Assembly: GCA_020718315.1 (NCBI GenBank)
Contig: DYSK01000001.1
Coordinates: forward strand, 3,936 to 39,623
Length of the DNA stretch: 35,688 nt
Direction: 5' to 3'
From: Draconibacterium orientale
GTDB taxonomy: Bacteria; Bacteroidota; Bacteroidia; Bacteroidales; UBA12170
The position numbers and the translations under genes are program-made. The notes under the pieces were generated by a model. It did not search any database and was not told the origin of the DNA. It saw only the letters and a program-made list of their open reading frames with translations. Each line of letters starts with the position of its first letter. The first letter of the stretch is position 1. This document shows positions 25,660 to 33,638 of the stretch, piece by piece.

Positions 25660-26241
25660 ATGCTTGAATTTGAAAATATAGAGAGCCCTTTGCCTGCAAA
25701 CTTTGTGATGCCAAATCTGCTGTTGTTAGCCGGAGCAGGGCAAAATGTGGGAAAGACGAGTTTTGGAGTGGCTTGTATTCAATATCTGAAAAGATTGAAT
25801 TACAAAGTGAATGCACTTAAGATTACGCCGCACTTCCATTCCAAAAATCCCGTTTATCTGATTGTTCAGGAAAAAAATTTTCAGATTTCGCTCGAAAAAG
25901 ACATAAACGGATCCAAAGATAGCTCGCGTTTGTTGAGAGCCGGTGCTGATGAAGTTTTTTTTGTTCAAACCAAGTCAGACCAAGCTTTGACAAAAGCTTT
26001 TAATTTGGTGAGCACTATGGCCGACAAGCAGGTGTTGTGGATTTGTGAATCTGGAGGACTGCGCGAAATTGTGGAACCGGGACTGTTTCTGTATTTCAAA
26101 ATGAAAGATCAATTCCCAATCAAAGCATCGGCACAAAGACTTATGCCGTTGGCCAACAGAATTGTAGCGTTCGACGGAATAAATTTTGATTTCTCGCCCG
26201 AAGAAATACAGATACAAAATCATCGGTTTAGCCTGAAATAG
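25660..26241 (+). CDS. MobB-like P-loop NTPase
   Basis: A 193-residue P-loop protein. Walker A is LLAGAGQNVGKTSF near residue 25. VNALKITPHFHS resembles the MobB/BioD-type switch strand, and GSKDSSRLLRAGADEVFFVQ closely resembles the MobB motif GKDSxRxxxAGA. A second segment, VLWICESGGLREIVEPGLFLY, supplies the glutamate-rich end. MobB proteins assist attachment of GMP to molybdopterin; BioD is a structural relative. Whether this protein handles a pterin is unproven. The AOR encoded 6 kb upstream does carry a pterin cofactor, which gives it a possible client. It follows surA by 18 nt and is convergent with pabA. Confidence 0.65.
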   Translation: MLEFENIESPLPANFVMPNLLLLAGAGQNVGKTSFGVACIQYLKRLNYKVNALKITPHFHSKNPVYLIVQEKNFQISLEKDINGSKDSSRLLRAGADEVFFVQTKSDQALTKAFNLVSTMADKQVLWICESGGLREIVEPGLFLYFKMKDQFPIKASAQRLMPLANRIVAFDGINFDFSPEEIQIQNHRFSLK

Positions 26242-26248
26242 CAGTGAC

Positions 26249-26821
26249 TTAAAGCTCTTCTTTGAGCCAATTCCAAATTATTGTTTTGCCATAAGGAGTC
26301 ATGATGGACTCCGGATGAAATTGTATGCCTTTGAGCTTGTATTTTTTGTGCCGCAAAGCCATGGTAATATTTTCTTCGCTGCGGGCAATTATTTCTAAAT
26401 CAGTTGGAAATTCATCCTGCGAAACCGCCCAACTGTGATACAATCCTACTTGAGTTTTGTTTGGAACACCTTCAAAAAGGATGTCGTTCTTTAAAATCGC
26501 AATGGTTTTGCTGAGACCATGAACGGCTTGTTCGAGATTGTACAATTTCCCACCAAAAGCCTCGGCAATGGCGTGATGTCCCAAACATACGCCCAAAATG
26601 GATTTCGAGGGAGCATATTTTCGGATAATCTCTGACATCGAGCCGGCATCGCGAGGAAGTCCGGCGCCGGGCGAAAGCATTATCTTATCATAAAAAGCCA
26701 CATCTTCCAAGCGGATTTTGTCGTTTTTTATGATATCAAGCCGTTTTACGCCAAACTGGTCGATCAATTGCTTTAAATTATAGGTGAACGAATCGTAATT
26801 GTCGAGCAAAAGCACATTCAT
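26249..26821 (-). CDS. pabA: Aminodeoxychorismate/anthranilate synthase glutaminase subunit
   Basis: A 190-residue class I glutamine amidotransferase. The oxyanion region is LSPGAGLP, the nucleophile Cys is in GVCLGHHAIAEAFGG, and the catalytic His and Glu are in GIQFHPESIMTPYG. It hydrolyses glutamine and passes ammonia to the synthase subunit. The start is ATG 26821 (MNVLLLDNYDSFTYNLKQL), not the upstream TTG at 26830. The protein family covers both PabA and TrpG, and a single protein can serve both enzymes. Divergence from a PabB gene makes PabA the first choice; no trp gene is in the window. Confidence 0.9.
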   Translation of the reverse strand: MNVLLLDNYDSFTYNLKQLIDQFGVKRLDIIKNDKIRLEDVAFYDKIMLSPGAGLPRDAGSMSEIIRKYAPSKSILGVCLGHHAIAEAFGGKLYNLEQAVHGLSKTIAILKNDILFEGVPNKTQVGLYHSWAVSQDEFPTDLEIIARSEENITMALRHKKYKLKGIQFHPESIMTPYGKTIIWNWLKEEL

Positions 26822-26834
26822 AAAGGGCAATTTT

Positions 26835-26850
26835 TATCTTTGCAATACTA
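26835..26850. promoter_or_regulatory. Abutting divergent -7 elements between pabA and pabB
   Basis: On the plus strand TATCTTTG (26835-26842) is an exact TAnnTTTG match, 25 nt before pabB. Immediately adjacent, on the minus strand, TAGTATTG (26843-26850) is one mismatch from consensus and 22 nt before pabA. The whole gap between the two start codons is 45 nt. Confidence 0.5.
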
Positions 26851-26866
26851 TAAAAAATTGATTGAT

Positions 26867-27847
26867 ATGTTGAACAAAAATCAAGCAATCGAAAAGATGA
26901 ATAGAATGGGCAAAGAGCGAAAGCCTTTTCTGTTTGTGATTGATTTTTTGGGCGACAACAGTATTATTTTTCAGCCTGACGAAATAAATGATTCTGAAAT
27001 TTTATTTTCGATTGGTTCATATACAAATGCTGACAAAACCAAGTTTCGGCAAACAAATCCGGAGCTCGATTTTTCTAAATTTCCCATTTCTTTTCAGTCG
27101 TATTTGGATTCTTTCGAAAAAGTGAAAAAACAGCTGGATTTTGGAAATACCTATCTTGTAAACCTCACACAACCTACGCCAATCAGTCTTAGCATCGGAA
27201 CTCAAGAAATATTTTACCGCTCCAATGCGCCGTATAAACTTTGGCTCAAGGATCAATTTGTGGTGTTTTCGCCAGAGATTTTTGTTCAAATCGCAAAGGA
27301 TAGCATTGCTTCATTTCCTATGAAAGGCACCATTGATGCCGCTATTCCCGACGCTGAGCGCATAATTTTGAACGATGTGAAAGAAAAGGCCGAACACAAC
27401 ACTATCGTTGATTTGATTCGAAACGATTTGAGTATGTTGGCCAGCAATGTTCGTGTCGAACGTTTTAGATACATCGAACGAGTCAAAACAAATCAAAAAG
27501 AATTGTTGCAGGTGAGCTCAAAAATAGTTGGAGATTTGGATTTCGATTTTTTTGATGAGTTGGGCAGTCGTTTTTTTCAGCTTTTACCGGCTGGATCTAT
27601 CAGTGGCGCACCAAAAACAAAAACATTGGAAGTTATTAAGGATGCCGAAAATTACAATCGTGGATTTTATACGGGTGTATTTGGCTATTTTGATGGACAA
27701 AATATGGATAGTGCCGTGATGATTCGTTTTATTGATGAGCAAAACGCAACTTTGGTTTTTAAAAGCGGTGGCGGAATTACCATTTTCAGTAAGGCAGAAA
27801 GCGAATACCAAGAACTTATAGACAAAGTGTATGTCCCAATTTATTGA
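26867..27847 (+). CDS. pabB: Aminodeoxychorismate synthase component I
   Basis: A 326-residue chorismate-binding enzyme that aminates chorismate to 4-amino-4-deoxychorismate for folate. The conserved core is intact: FPMKGTIDA with the nucleophile Lys, AEHNTIVDLIRNDLSMLA, GSISGAPKTKTLEVI and YNRGFYTGVFGYFDGQ. It lacks the long N-terminal extension of anthranilate synthase TrpE, supporting PabB. The start is set at ATG 26867 because an upstream TTG would fall within the -7 element. ATG 26897 is a less likely alternative. It overlaps pabC by 17 nt, so they are coupled, and is divergent from pabA. Confidence 0.92.
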   Translation: MLNKNQAIEKMNRMGKERKPFLFVIDFLGDNSIIFQPDEINDSEILFSIGSYTNADKTKFRQTNPELDFSKFPISFQSYLDSFEKVKKQLDFGNTYLVNLTQPTPISLSIGTQEIFYRSNAPYKLWLKDQFVVFSPEIFVQIAKDSIASFPMKGTIDAAIPDAERIILNDVKEKAEHNTIVDLIRNDLSMLASNVRVERFRYIERVKTNQKELLQVSSKIVGDLDFDFFDELGSRFFQLLPAGSISGAPKTKTLEVIKDAENYNRGFYTGVFGYFDGQNMDSAVMIRFIDEQNATLVFKSGGGITIFSKAESEYQELIDKVYVPIY

Positions 27848-28430
27848 AACTATTCGGTTTTTTGACGGAAAAGTAGATTTGATCGATTTGCACAACGAAC
27901 GGTTCAATGCCACGCGTAAGTTGTTTTTTTGCGTGGAGCAAGAACAGGATTTGAAACAACTTCTTCAGATTCCTGAATCTTTTAGAAAAGGTGTGGTAAA
28001 ATGCCGAATTGTGTACGATTATGAAATAAGAGAAATTCAATTTTCGTTTTACCACGACAAAAACATAAGCACATTGAAACCCATCGAAGCCAATGTGAGC
28101 TATGCGCATAAATCGATCGACAGAAATCAATTGAATGAATTGAAAATGCGTGCTTGGCCTGCCGATGAGGTCTTGATTCTGAAAAACGGAAAGGTGAGTG
28201 ATACTTCATTTTCCAATCTTATTTTCTCAAAAAATGGCCAATGGTTCACTTCCAATACGCCTTTGCTTGCCGGGCTTAGGCGCGAACAATTGTTGAACGA
28301 TGGCGTTGTGGAAGAATGTAAGATTTCCTATGCCGACCTGAAAAATTACGATCACTTTATGCTTATCAATGCCATGCTTCCTTTTGATCAAAAGAAGGCA
28401 ATTCCGATAAGAAATATTCAAACGCTATGA
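27831..28430 (+). CDS. pabC: Class IV aminotransferase, probable aminodeoxychorismate lyase
   Basis: A 199-residue PLP enzyme. Lys in VSYAHKSIDRNQLNELK is the probable PLP-binding residue, and DEVLILKNGKVSDTSFSNLIF plus NTPLLAGLRREQLL are the fold-class IV signature. It would convert aminodeoxychorismate to p-aminobenzoate and pyruvate. It is shorter than E. coli PabC (about 270 aa), as is usual in Bacteroidota, with a reduced N-terminal domain. The overlap with pabB and the ATGA overlap with birA make a three-gene unit. A branched-chain or D-amino acid aminotransferase role is unlikely given the context. Confidence 0.85.
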   Translation: MSQFIETIRFFDGKVDLIDLHNERFNATRKLFFCVEQEQDLKQLLQIPESFRKGVVKCRIVYDYEIREIQFSFYHDKNISTLKPIEANVSYAHKSIDRNQLNELKMRAWPADEVLILKNGKVSDTSFSNLIFSKNGQWFTSNTPLLAGLRREQLLNDGVVEECKISYADLKNYDHFMLINAMLPFDQKKAIPIRNIQTL

Positions 28431-29167
28431 AGAACGAATTTACCATTTACACCATCGAAAAGGCGGCTTCGAGCAATTTGCTGATGCAAGAGTGGCTAAA
28501 TCAAAAAAAGCTGAATCCGGGAGATGTAATTCGGGTCGTAAATCAAGAAAATGGAATCGGTCAGAGCGGAAATTCCTGGGAAAGCGAAGCGGGGAAAAAC
28601 CTCACATTTAGCATGTTTTTAGATACTTCGTTTTTGCCTGCGGCCGAACTTTTTTCGCTCAATAAGGCCATTAGCTTAGCCATTGTAGATTATTTGACAA
28701 ACAAACAAATTGCTGACGTACAGATTAAATGGCCAAACGATGTGTATGTGGGAAGTAAAAAAATATCGGGAATGCTTACCTACAATTCCTTTTTGGGCGA
28801 AAAATTGGAAAACAGCATTGTTGGAATAGGATTGAATATGAACCAAACGGTTTTTAAAAGCGATGCCAGAAATCCGGTTTCCTTAAAGCAACTGACGGAA
28901 TATGAATATGATTTAGATGCCGAATTAGCCGCTTTGCTTCTGTGTATTGAATCCCAATGGAATCTTTTGCGCAATGGGAAAACAAAAACAATGGAGGTCA
29001 ACTATAAGAAAATGCTGTATGGATTTGGTCAAAAACGAGCGTATAAGGACAAAAACGGAGTTTTCAACGGAAAAATTTGCGGTGTCGATTTGTACGGTCG
29101 ATTGACTATTCAACACGAAAACGAAAGCCGAAAAATTTACGACATCAAAGAGATCGAATTTCTTTAG
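28427..29167 (+). CDS. birA: Biotin-[acetyl-CoA-carboxylase] ligase
   Basis: A 246-residue biotin protein ligase that forms biotinyl-AMP and attaches biotin to carboxyl-carrier lysine. The biotin/ATP loop is ENGIGQSGNSWESEAGKNLTFS (a variant of GRGRxGR...W), and KWPNDVYVGSKKISGML is the catalytic signature. GIGLNMNQ is the typical GIGINVN strand. There is no N-terminal winged helix, so it is a monofunctional ligase, not a biotin-operon repressor. It overlaps pabC by ATGA. Why biotin attachment is coupled to PABA synthesis is not obvious; such clusters are common in the phylum. Confidence 0.95.
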   Translation: MKNEFTIYTIEKAASSNLLMQEWLNQKKLNPGDVIRVVNQENGIGQSGNSWESEAGKNLTFSMFLDTSFLPAAELFSLNKAISLAIVDYLTNKQIADVQIKWPNDVYVGSKKISGMLTYNSFLGEKLENSIVGIGLNMNQTVFKSDARNPVSLKQLTEYEYDLDAELAALLLCIESQWNLLRNGKTKTMEVNYKKMLYGFGQKRAYKDKNGVFNGKICGVDLYGRLTIQHENESRKIYDIKEIEFL

Positions 29168-29173
29168 CAGAAA

Positions 29174-29575
29174 TTATTTGTATTTTTCTTGCAATTTTTC
29201 CACAAGAATATCCACAAAGTTTTGAAGCGGCTTTTTGGCCATCATGGCCAACATGGGATTCATATCGGCATTGAAAAGAATATATACTTCGCAATTTTCA
29301 CCCTCCATTTTATTTATGTTGGTGCTCAAGTCGTAAGAAAATGGATTTTTTCCAGCGGAAATCATTTCGATCTTTTCGTTCTCTACATTTTTCCCAAAAG
29401 CCATATTCAAATGAGCCATTCCATCGATGGTAAATGCACAGCTTGTTGTTGTTGAACTCCAGTTCACCACTTTGCTCGGCATAAGCTCTTTTAAGTTGTT
29501 AAAGTCGGATAAGTACGCATAAACGGTTTCCGCAGAAGCAGCGATTGCTTTTTTAGTGCTTGTAATGTTTGTCAT
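29174..29575 (-). CDS. SRPBCC (START-like) family protein
   Basis: A 133-residue helix-grip protein. The N-terminus TSTKKAIAASAETVYAYLSDFNNLKELMP is the standard SRPBCC entry with the FNNLKELMP helix, and the C-terminal helix is PLQNFVDILVEKLQE. The fold forms a cavity for a hydrophobic ligand, but the ligand is unknown. It is encoded 1 nt downstream of pyrE, probably in one transcript, and converges with birA. Confidence 0.85.
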   Translation of the reverse strand: MTNITSTKKAIAASAETVYAYLSDFNNLKELMPSKVVNWSSTTTSCAFTIDGMAHLNMAFGKNVENEKIEMISAGKNPFSYDLSTNINKMEGENCEVYILFNADMNPMLAMMAKKPLQNFVDILVEKLQEKYK

Positions 29576-29576
29576 T

Positions 29577-30233
29577 TTATTTTCCCCAATTCGACGGGTC
29601 GTTCCGCCATTTTTTCAAAGACATTAAATCTTTTTCAACAATAAACTCGTCGGCCAATGCCTGTTCCAAAAGTGCCGGATAATTAGAAAGTGTATGGATT
29701 TTACATTTGGCTTCTTCAAAAGTTGTTTTTGCAATTTCGAAGTCGTAGCTAAAAATGGCAAGTAAACCTTTTACTTCACATTTTAAATCTCTCAATGCTT
29801 CCACGGCTTTCAAACTGCTTGCGCCCGTCGAAATCAAATCTTCAATCAAAACCACTCTTTGTCCGGCTTCTACAACTCCTTCCACTTGGTTAGTCAATCC
29901 ATGTTCTTTTTGTGTGGAGCGAACATAAGCGAAAGGCAAGCCCAATTCTTGTGCTACCAAAGCACCGTGTGCAATGCCGCCTGTAGCAACACCGGCAATC
30001 AAATCTACATCGCCAAACTCATCTTGAATGAGTTTTACAAATTCCTGGCGGATATAAGTTCTAATCTGCGGATAGGAAAGCGTCAGTCGGTTGTCGCAAT
30101 AAATGGGCGACTTCCACCCCGATGCCCAAGTAAATGGTTTGTTGGGTTGCAATTTTACAGCCTTTATTTTCAAAAGCAATTTTGCAATTTGAAAGGCAAC
30201 TTCTTGCGCGTTAATCGTATTGTTTTGTGCCAT
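29577..30233 (-). CDS. pyrE: Orotate phosphoribosyltransferase
   Basis: A 218-residue enzyme of pyrimidine synthesis making OMP from orotate and PRPP. KPFTWASGWKSPIYCDNR is the orotate/PRPP-binding N-terminal strand. GVATGGIAHGALVAQELGLPFAYVRSTQKEHG contains the flexible catalytic loop residues, and VVLIEDLISTGASSL is the PRPP motif. Length is normal. It is divergent from a Nudix gene and leads a two-gene unit with an SRPBCC protein. Confidence 0.97.
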   Translation of the reverse strand: MAQNNTINAQEVAFQIAKLLLKIKAVKLQPNKPFTWASGWKSPIYCDNRLTLSYPQIRTYIRQEFVKLIQDEFGDVDLIAGVATGGIAHGALVAQELGLPFAYVRSTQKEHGLTNQVEGVVEAGQRVVLIEDLISTGASSLKAVEALRDLKCEVKGLLAIFSYDFEIAKTTFEEAKCKIHTLSNYPALLEQALADEFIVEKDLMSLKKWRNDPSNWGK

Positions 30234-30280
30234 ACCGATTTAAGTGTTGCTTATTTTGACGGATAATAAAATATTTCTTC

Positions 30281-30288
30281 TATTTTTG
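30281..30288 (+). promoter_or_regulatory. -7 promoter element of the Nudix gene
   Basis: TATTTTTG, an exact TAnnTTTG match, lies 50 nt before the start codon. TTTG at 30255-30258 is 22 nt upstream as a possible -33 element. Confidence 0.5.
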
Positions 30289-30338
30289 GTTTCGAAAAGC
30301 CGTAGCCTTTCGTTTATGTGTTGAAAAATTGAAATTAG

Positions 30339-30989
30339 ATGATTTCGTTTAAGCAAAAATATAAAGTTTTTATCAATGATAACTGGATTTTCTTTGACGA
30401 TTTTTCAACGAGTCAAGATATTGAAAATGAAGAACATGAACTGTTAGAAGCTTCGAACAATCTCCTCTTTAATCTGGCAATGATGATCCGCAGTGGTCGT
30501 TTTAATACGAATATCAGGATAATTCCAAACGCAGAAATGAAAAATCCAATCGATTTGTTTTTGCGAGAGTTTTCTGTTTTGGAAGCTGCCGGTGGTGTGG
30601 TTTTAAATACACAAAATGAGCTTCTTATGATCGAACGCTTTCGGGTTTGGGATTTCCCGAAAGGGAAAATGGAAAAGAATGAGAATTGTAGGGAAGCCGC
30701 CGTGCGAGAGGTGGAAGAGGAAACGGGAGTAAATGGATTGGAAATCGTCAACGAATTGCCCACCACTTTTCATATTTACCGATTCCGAAACGAATGGATA
30801 GTGAAAAAGACCTATTGGTTTCTGATGTCAACTCGCTTTGCAGGAACTTTGAATCCGCAAGTCGAGGAAGATATTCTCAGAGCCGAGTGGGTTCCTAATT
30901 CAAAAGTATTGGAATATATATCCAATTCATACGCCAGTTTAAAAGAGCTCGTACTTTCCTCTGGGATTGTAAAAACGCAAGAACTCTAA
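30339..30989 (+). CDS. Nudix hydrolase
   Basis: A 216-residue protein with an N-terminal domain of about 80 residues (MISFKQKYKVFINDNWIFFDD...) and a Nudix domain. The Nudix box GKMEKNENCREAAVREVEEETGV fits GX5EX7REUXEEXGU exactly, so it is expected to be active on a nucleoside diphosphate linked to another group. The specific substrate is unknown. It sits divergent from pyrE, a conserved neighbourhood in Bacteroidota, which hints at nucleotide-pool cleaning. Confidence 0.92.
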   Translation: MISFKQKYKVFINDNWIFFDDFSTSQDIENEEHELLEASNNLLFNLAMMIRSGRFNTNIRIIPNAEMKNPIDLFLREFSVLEAAGGVVLNTQNELLMIERFRVWDFPKGKMEKNENCREAAVREVEEETGVNGLEIVNELPTTFHIYRFRNEWIVKKTYWFLMSTRFAGTLNPQVEEDILRAEWVPNSKVLEYISNSYASLKELVLSSGIVKTQEL

Positions 30990-30993
30990 AGTA

Positions 30994-31024
30994 TTTGCCT
31001 GATTAAATTATTCTATTAACTTTG
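30994..31024 (+). promoter_or_regulatory. Full consensus Bacteroidota promoter for the DUF819 gene
   Basis: TTTG (30994-30997), a 19-nt spacer, then TAACTTTG (31017-31024) match the TTTG-N19-TAnnTTTG consensus exactly. The start codon follows only 5 nt after the -7 element, implying a leaderless or near-leaderless transcript. Confidence 0.7.
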
Positions 31025-31029
31025 TACCT

Positions 31030-32187
31030 ATGAGAATAGATATAGCCCTAATAATTGCTTTTTATTTTATTGCTCCGGCAATTATTTTAAGAGCATGTAA
31101 AAATTTTCCTTTTATTAAAAAAGTAGGTTCGGTCGCCATTGCTTACATTCTTGGTGTTGTTTTGGGATTATCGCGGCTTTTGCCCGATGATTTTTTTTCA
31201 ACGCAAGATTTGCTTACAAGCATAACAGTGCCCTTGGCCATACCGCTCTTGCTCTTCCCTTCCAAAATCAAAGATTGGTTTCGCTTAGCCGGTCCAACAT
31301 TTAAGGCGCTTTTGATAGGATTGTTCAGCGTAATCACCACAGTTGCCTTGGGCTATTTGATTTTTAAGCCAGAAGGCGATACGGAATTTTGGAAAGTGGG
31401 CGGATTGTTGGTGGGGGTTTATACCGGAGGAACACCCAATTTGGCGTCGCTAAAGGTAATGCTCGATGTGAATCCGGCTACCTATTTGCTCGTGCATTCC
31501 TACGATCTGATAATTGGAGCCATCTACTTTCTATTTTTATTAACAGTGGCTCAAAGATTCTTCAATTATCTCCTGCCTGCATTCAAAAAATCTGCCGAAT
31601 CCGAAACGCTCGATCATATGGAAGCAATAGAATCCTACGACGTTCTGTTTAAACGTGCTGCGCTATGGCCAATTGTTAAGGTTACGGGACTAGCTATTTT
31701 AATTGTGGCCGTTTCCGGCGGACTAGCCATGCTCTTTCCAAAGGATTATTTTATGATTGCAATTATTCTCAGCATCAGCACATTGGCAATACTTTCCTCT
31801 TTAATTCCGGGCGTAAATAAAGTGAACGAGTCTTTCGACGTAGGCATGTATCTTATCTTGGTTTTCAGCATTGTAGTCGCTTCCATGGTGGATTTAACCA
31901 ATTTGGCTTCGCCCTCTTTCGAGCTTTTAGGCTATTTGAGTTTTGTTATTTTCGGATCTTTATTTGTACAGCTCATCTTGTCGAAAATTACAAAATCTGA
32001 TGCCGATGCAATGATCATAACGAGTACAGCACTGATTTGCAGTCCGCCTTTTGTTCCGGTGGTTTGCGGCGCACTAAAAAACAGAGAGATTTTAGTTCCG
32101 GGAATCACAATTGGGATAATTGGGTATGCTGTTGGGAATTATCTTGGGTTTTTAATGGCCGAATTGCTGCGGCTATGGCAGTTCTGA
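31030..32187 (+). CDS. DUF819-family integral membrane protein
   Basis: A 385-residue protein with about ten membrane helices. VGVYTGGTPNLASLKVMLDV with a GGTPNL motif and STALICSPPFVPVVCGALKNRE, in the second half, are landmarks of the DUF819/YjcL family, built on a transporter-like inverted repeat related to sodium-coupled carriers. The substrate is unknown. The gene is alone between the Nudix gene and dnaN. The promoter leaves at most a few nucleotides of leader, and no other Met occurs before residue about 145, so ATG 31030 is the start. Confidence 0.88.
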   Translation: MRIDIALIIAFYFIAPAIILRACKNFPFIKKVGSVAIAYILGVVLGLSRLLPDDFFSTQDLLTSITVPLAIPLLLFPSKIKDWFRLAGPTFKALLIGLFSVITTVALGYLIFKPEGDTEFWKVGGLLVGVYTGGTPNLASLKVMLDVNPATYLLVHSYDLIIGAIYFLFLLTVAQRFFNYLLPAFKKSAESETLDHMEAIESYDVLFKRAALWPIVKVTGLAILIVAVSGGLAMLFPKDYFMIAIILSISTLAILSSLIPGVNKVNESFDVGMYLILVFSIVVASMVDLTNLASPSFELLGYLSFVIFGSLFVQLILSKITKSDADAMIITSTALICSPPFVPVVCGALKNREILVPGITIGIIGYAVGNYLGFLMAELLRLWQF

Positions 32188-32266
32188 TTTGAGTCCGACA
32201 ATCATAGTAGCTGAATAATTGTTGAATAAAAAATACAATTCGTAAAAATGAATCAGTATTTTTTAA

Positions 32267-32298
32267 TATTTTTACATCATTATTAAAACGATTTTAAT
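32267..32298. promoter_or_regulatory. dnaN upstream region: -7-like element and palindrome
   Basis: TATTTTTA (32267-32274) is one mismatch from TAnnTTTG. It is followed at 32282-32298 by a perfect 7-bp palindrome, ATTAAAA and TTTTAAT around CGA, 20 nt before the dnaN start codon, so within the expected leader. A closely similar 17-mer occurs at 35488-35504. Confidence 0.4.
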
Positions 32299-32318
32299 CA
32301 ATCTTAAACATAGAATAG

Positions 32319-33440
32319 ATGAGATTTATAGTCAATAGCGTAAGTTTGTTAAGAAGCTTGCAATCGATTAGTGGAGTGATAAATAGCAAAAATACTTTGC
32401 CTATTTTGGACGATTTTTTATTTGAACTGGATGGCAGCGCACTGAAAATTACAGGCTCTGATTTGGAAACCACCATGACAGTAAGTTTGGATTTGGAAAA
32501 AACTGAGGAATCCGGAAAGGTGGCTATCCCAGCACGTATGTTGATCGAAACATTAAAAACTTTTTCAAACATCCCCATTTCTGTTAGCGTTTCGAAAGAG
32601 GATTTTCAGATAGAATTAGCCGCCGGCGAAGGAAAATATAAACTTTCAGGACACGATGCAGCCGAGTTTCCGAAAAACTTGCCCATGGAACAAATAGTAG
32701 AAGTGAAACTCTCGGCCGATATACTGGTAAACGCTTTTAACAAAACGCTGTTTGCTACCGGAAATGATGAGTTACGTCCGGCCATGACGGGCGTGTTTTG
32801 CTCGCTGAATTCGGAAAACGCTGTTTTTGTTGCAACCGACGCCCATAAATTGGTTCGTTATACACGCAATGATATAAAAGGCGACTATGATATTTCTTTC
32901 ATCTTGCCTAAGAAACCACTGAATCTTTTGAAAAACGTATTGCCGCAAGACGACGAACTTGTTACGATTCAGTATGGCCAAAAAAATGCCGTTTTCATTT
33001 TCGATAAATTGGTTTTGAGCTGCAAATTAGTCGATGGAAAATATCCCAATTACCAAGCCGTAATTCCGGTCAACAATCCAAACAAAATGACCATCGACCG
33101 ACTTAGTTTGTACAATTCCATTAAACGTGTTTCTATTTTTGCAAATCAATCGACTCATCAAATTCGTTTCAAGATTCAAGGTCAAGAGCTGATTTTGTCG
33201 GCCGAAGATTTAGACTATTCGAATGCTGCAAACGAAAGATTAGGTTGTAATTATGCCGGCGAAGATATGGAAATTGGTTTCAATTCCCGCTTTTTATTGG
33301 AAATGCTTTCGAATATGGATACGGATGAAGTAACCTTCGAAATGTCCGCTCCCAACCGAGCCGGATTGATTGTTCCTGTTGAAGGCCAAAATGAAGCGGA
33401 AGATATTTTAATGCTGATTATGCCTGTTATGCTGAACTAA
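32319..33440 (+). CDS. dnaN: DNA polymerase III beta subunit (sliding clamp)
   Basis: A 373-residue protein forming the dimeric ring that tethers DNA polymerase III. The typical three-domain build is recognisable: an opening strand MRFIVNSVSLLRSLQSISGVI, NTLPILDDFLFELDGSALKITGSDLE, the central VFVATDAHKLVRY, and the C-terminal EDILMLIMPVMLN that shapes the client-binding pocket. The length is normal. It is not beside dnaA in this window. It is closed by a strong terminator. Confidence 0.98.
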   Translation: MRFIVNSVSLLRSLQSISGVINSKNTLPILDDFLFELDGSALKITGSDLETTMTVSLDLEKTEESGKVAIPARMLIETLKTFSNIPISVSVSKEDFQIELAAGEGKYKLSGHDAAEFPKNLPMEQIVEVKLSADILVNAFNKTLFATGNDELRPAMTGVFCSLNSENAVFVATDAHKLVRYTRNDIKGDYDISFILPKKPLNLLKNVLPQDDELVTIQYGQKNAVFIFDKLVLSCKLVDGKYPNYQAVIPVNNPNKMTIDRLSLYNSIKRVSIFANQSTHQIRFKIQGQELILSAEDLDYSNAANERLGCNYAGEDMEIGFNSRFLLEMLSNMDTDEVTFEMSAPNRAGLIVPVEGQNEAEDILMLIMPVMLN

Positions 33441-33463
33441 TTGCAATAATGCTAACATACCCG

Positions 33464-33499
33464 AACCTGCTTTGCTAACACCAAGCAGGTTTTTCTTTT
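33464..33499 (+). terminator. Rho-independent terminator of dnaN
   Basis: A perfect 9-bp stem (AACCTGCTT with AAGCAGGTT, 10-nt loop) runs into a T-rich tract (TTTTTCTTTT). It lies 24 nt past the stop codon. Confidence 0.9.
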
Positions 33500-33612
33500 A
33501 TAAATATGTTCTGAATTGCGTCATTGGCGTTGTTCTTTCAAAAAATATAAGCGGTCAGGTAATTCTCTATTAGCATGCTTGAGTACTAAATTCTTTGAGC
33601 TCTTTTTTATCG

Positions 33613-33620
33613 TACATTTG
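33613..33620 (+). promoter_or_regulatory. -7 promoter element of the T9SS-secreted EEP-family gene
   Basis: TACATTTG matches TAnnTTTG and lies 18 nt before the start codon, downstream of the dnaN terminator. TTTG at 33594-33597 is only 15 nt upstream, which is short for a -33 element. Confidence 0.5.
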
Positions 33621-33638
33621 TGACCTAAAACCAAAAGT

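Noticed and set aside
26249..26821. TrpG, tryptophan pathway assignment
   Set aside because: The sequence family does not separate TrpG from PabA, but pabB and pabC are adjacent and no trp gene is present, so PabA is preferred.
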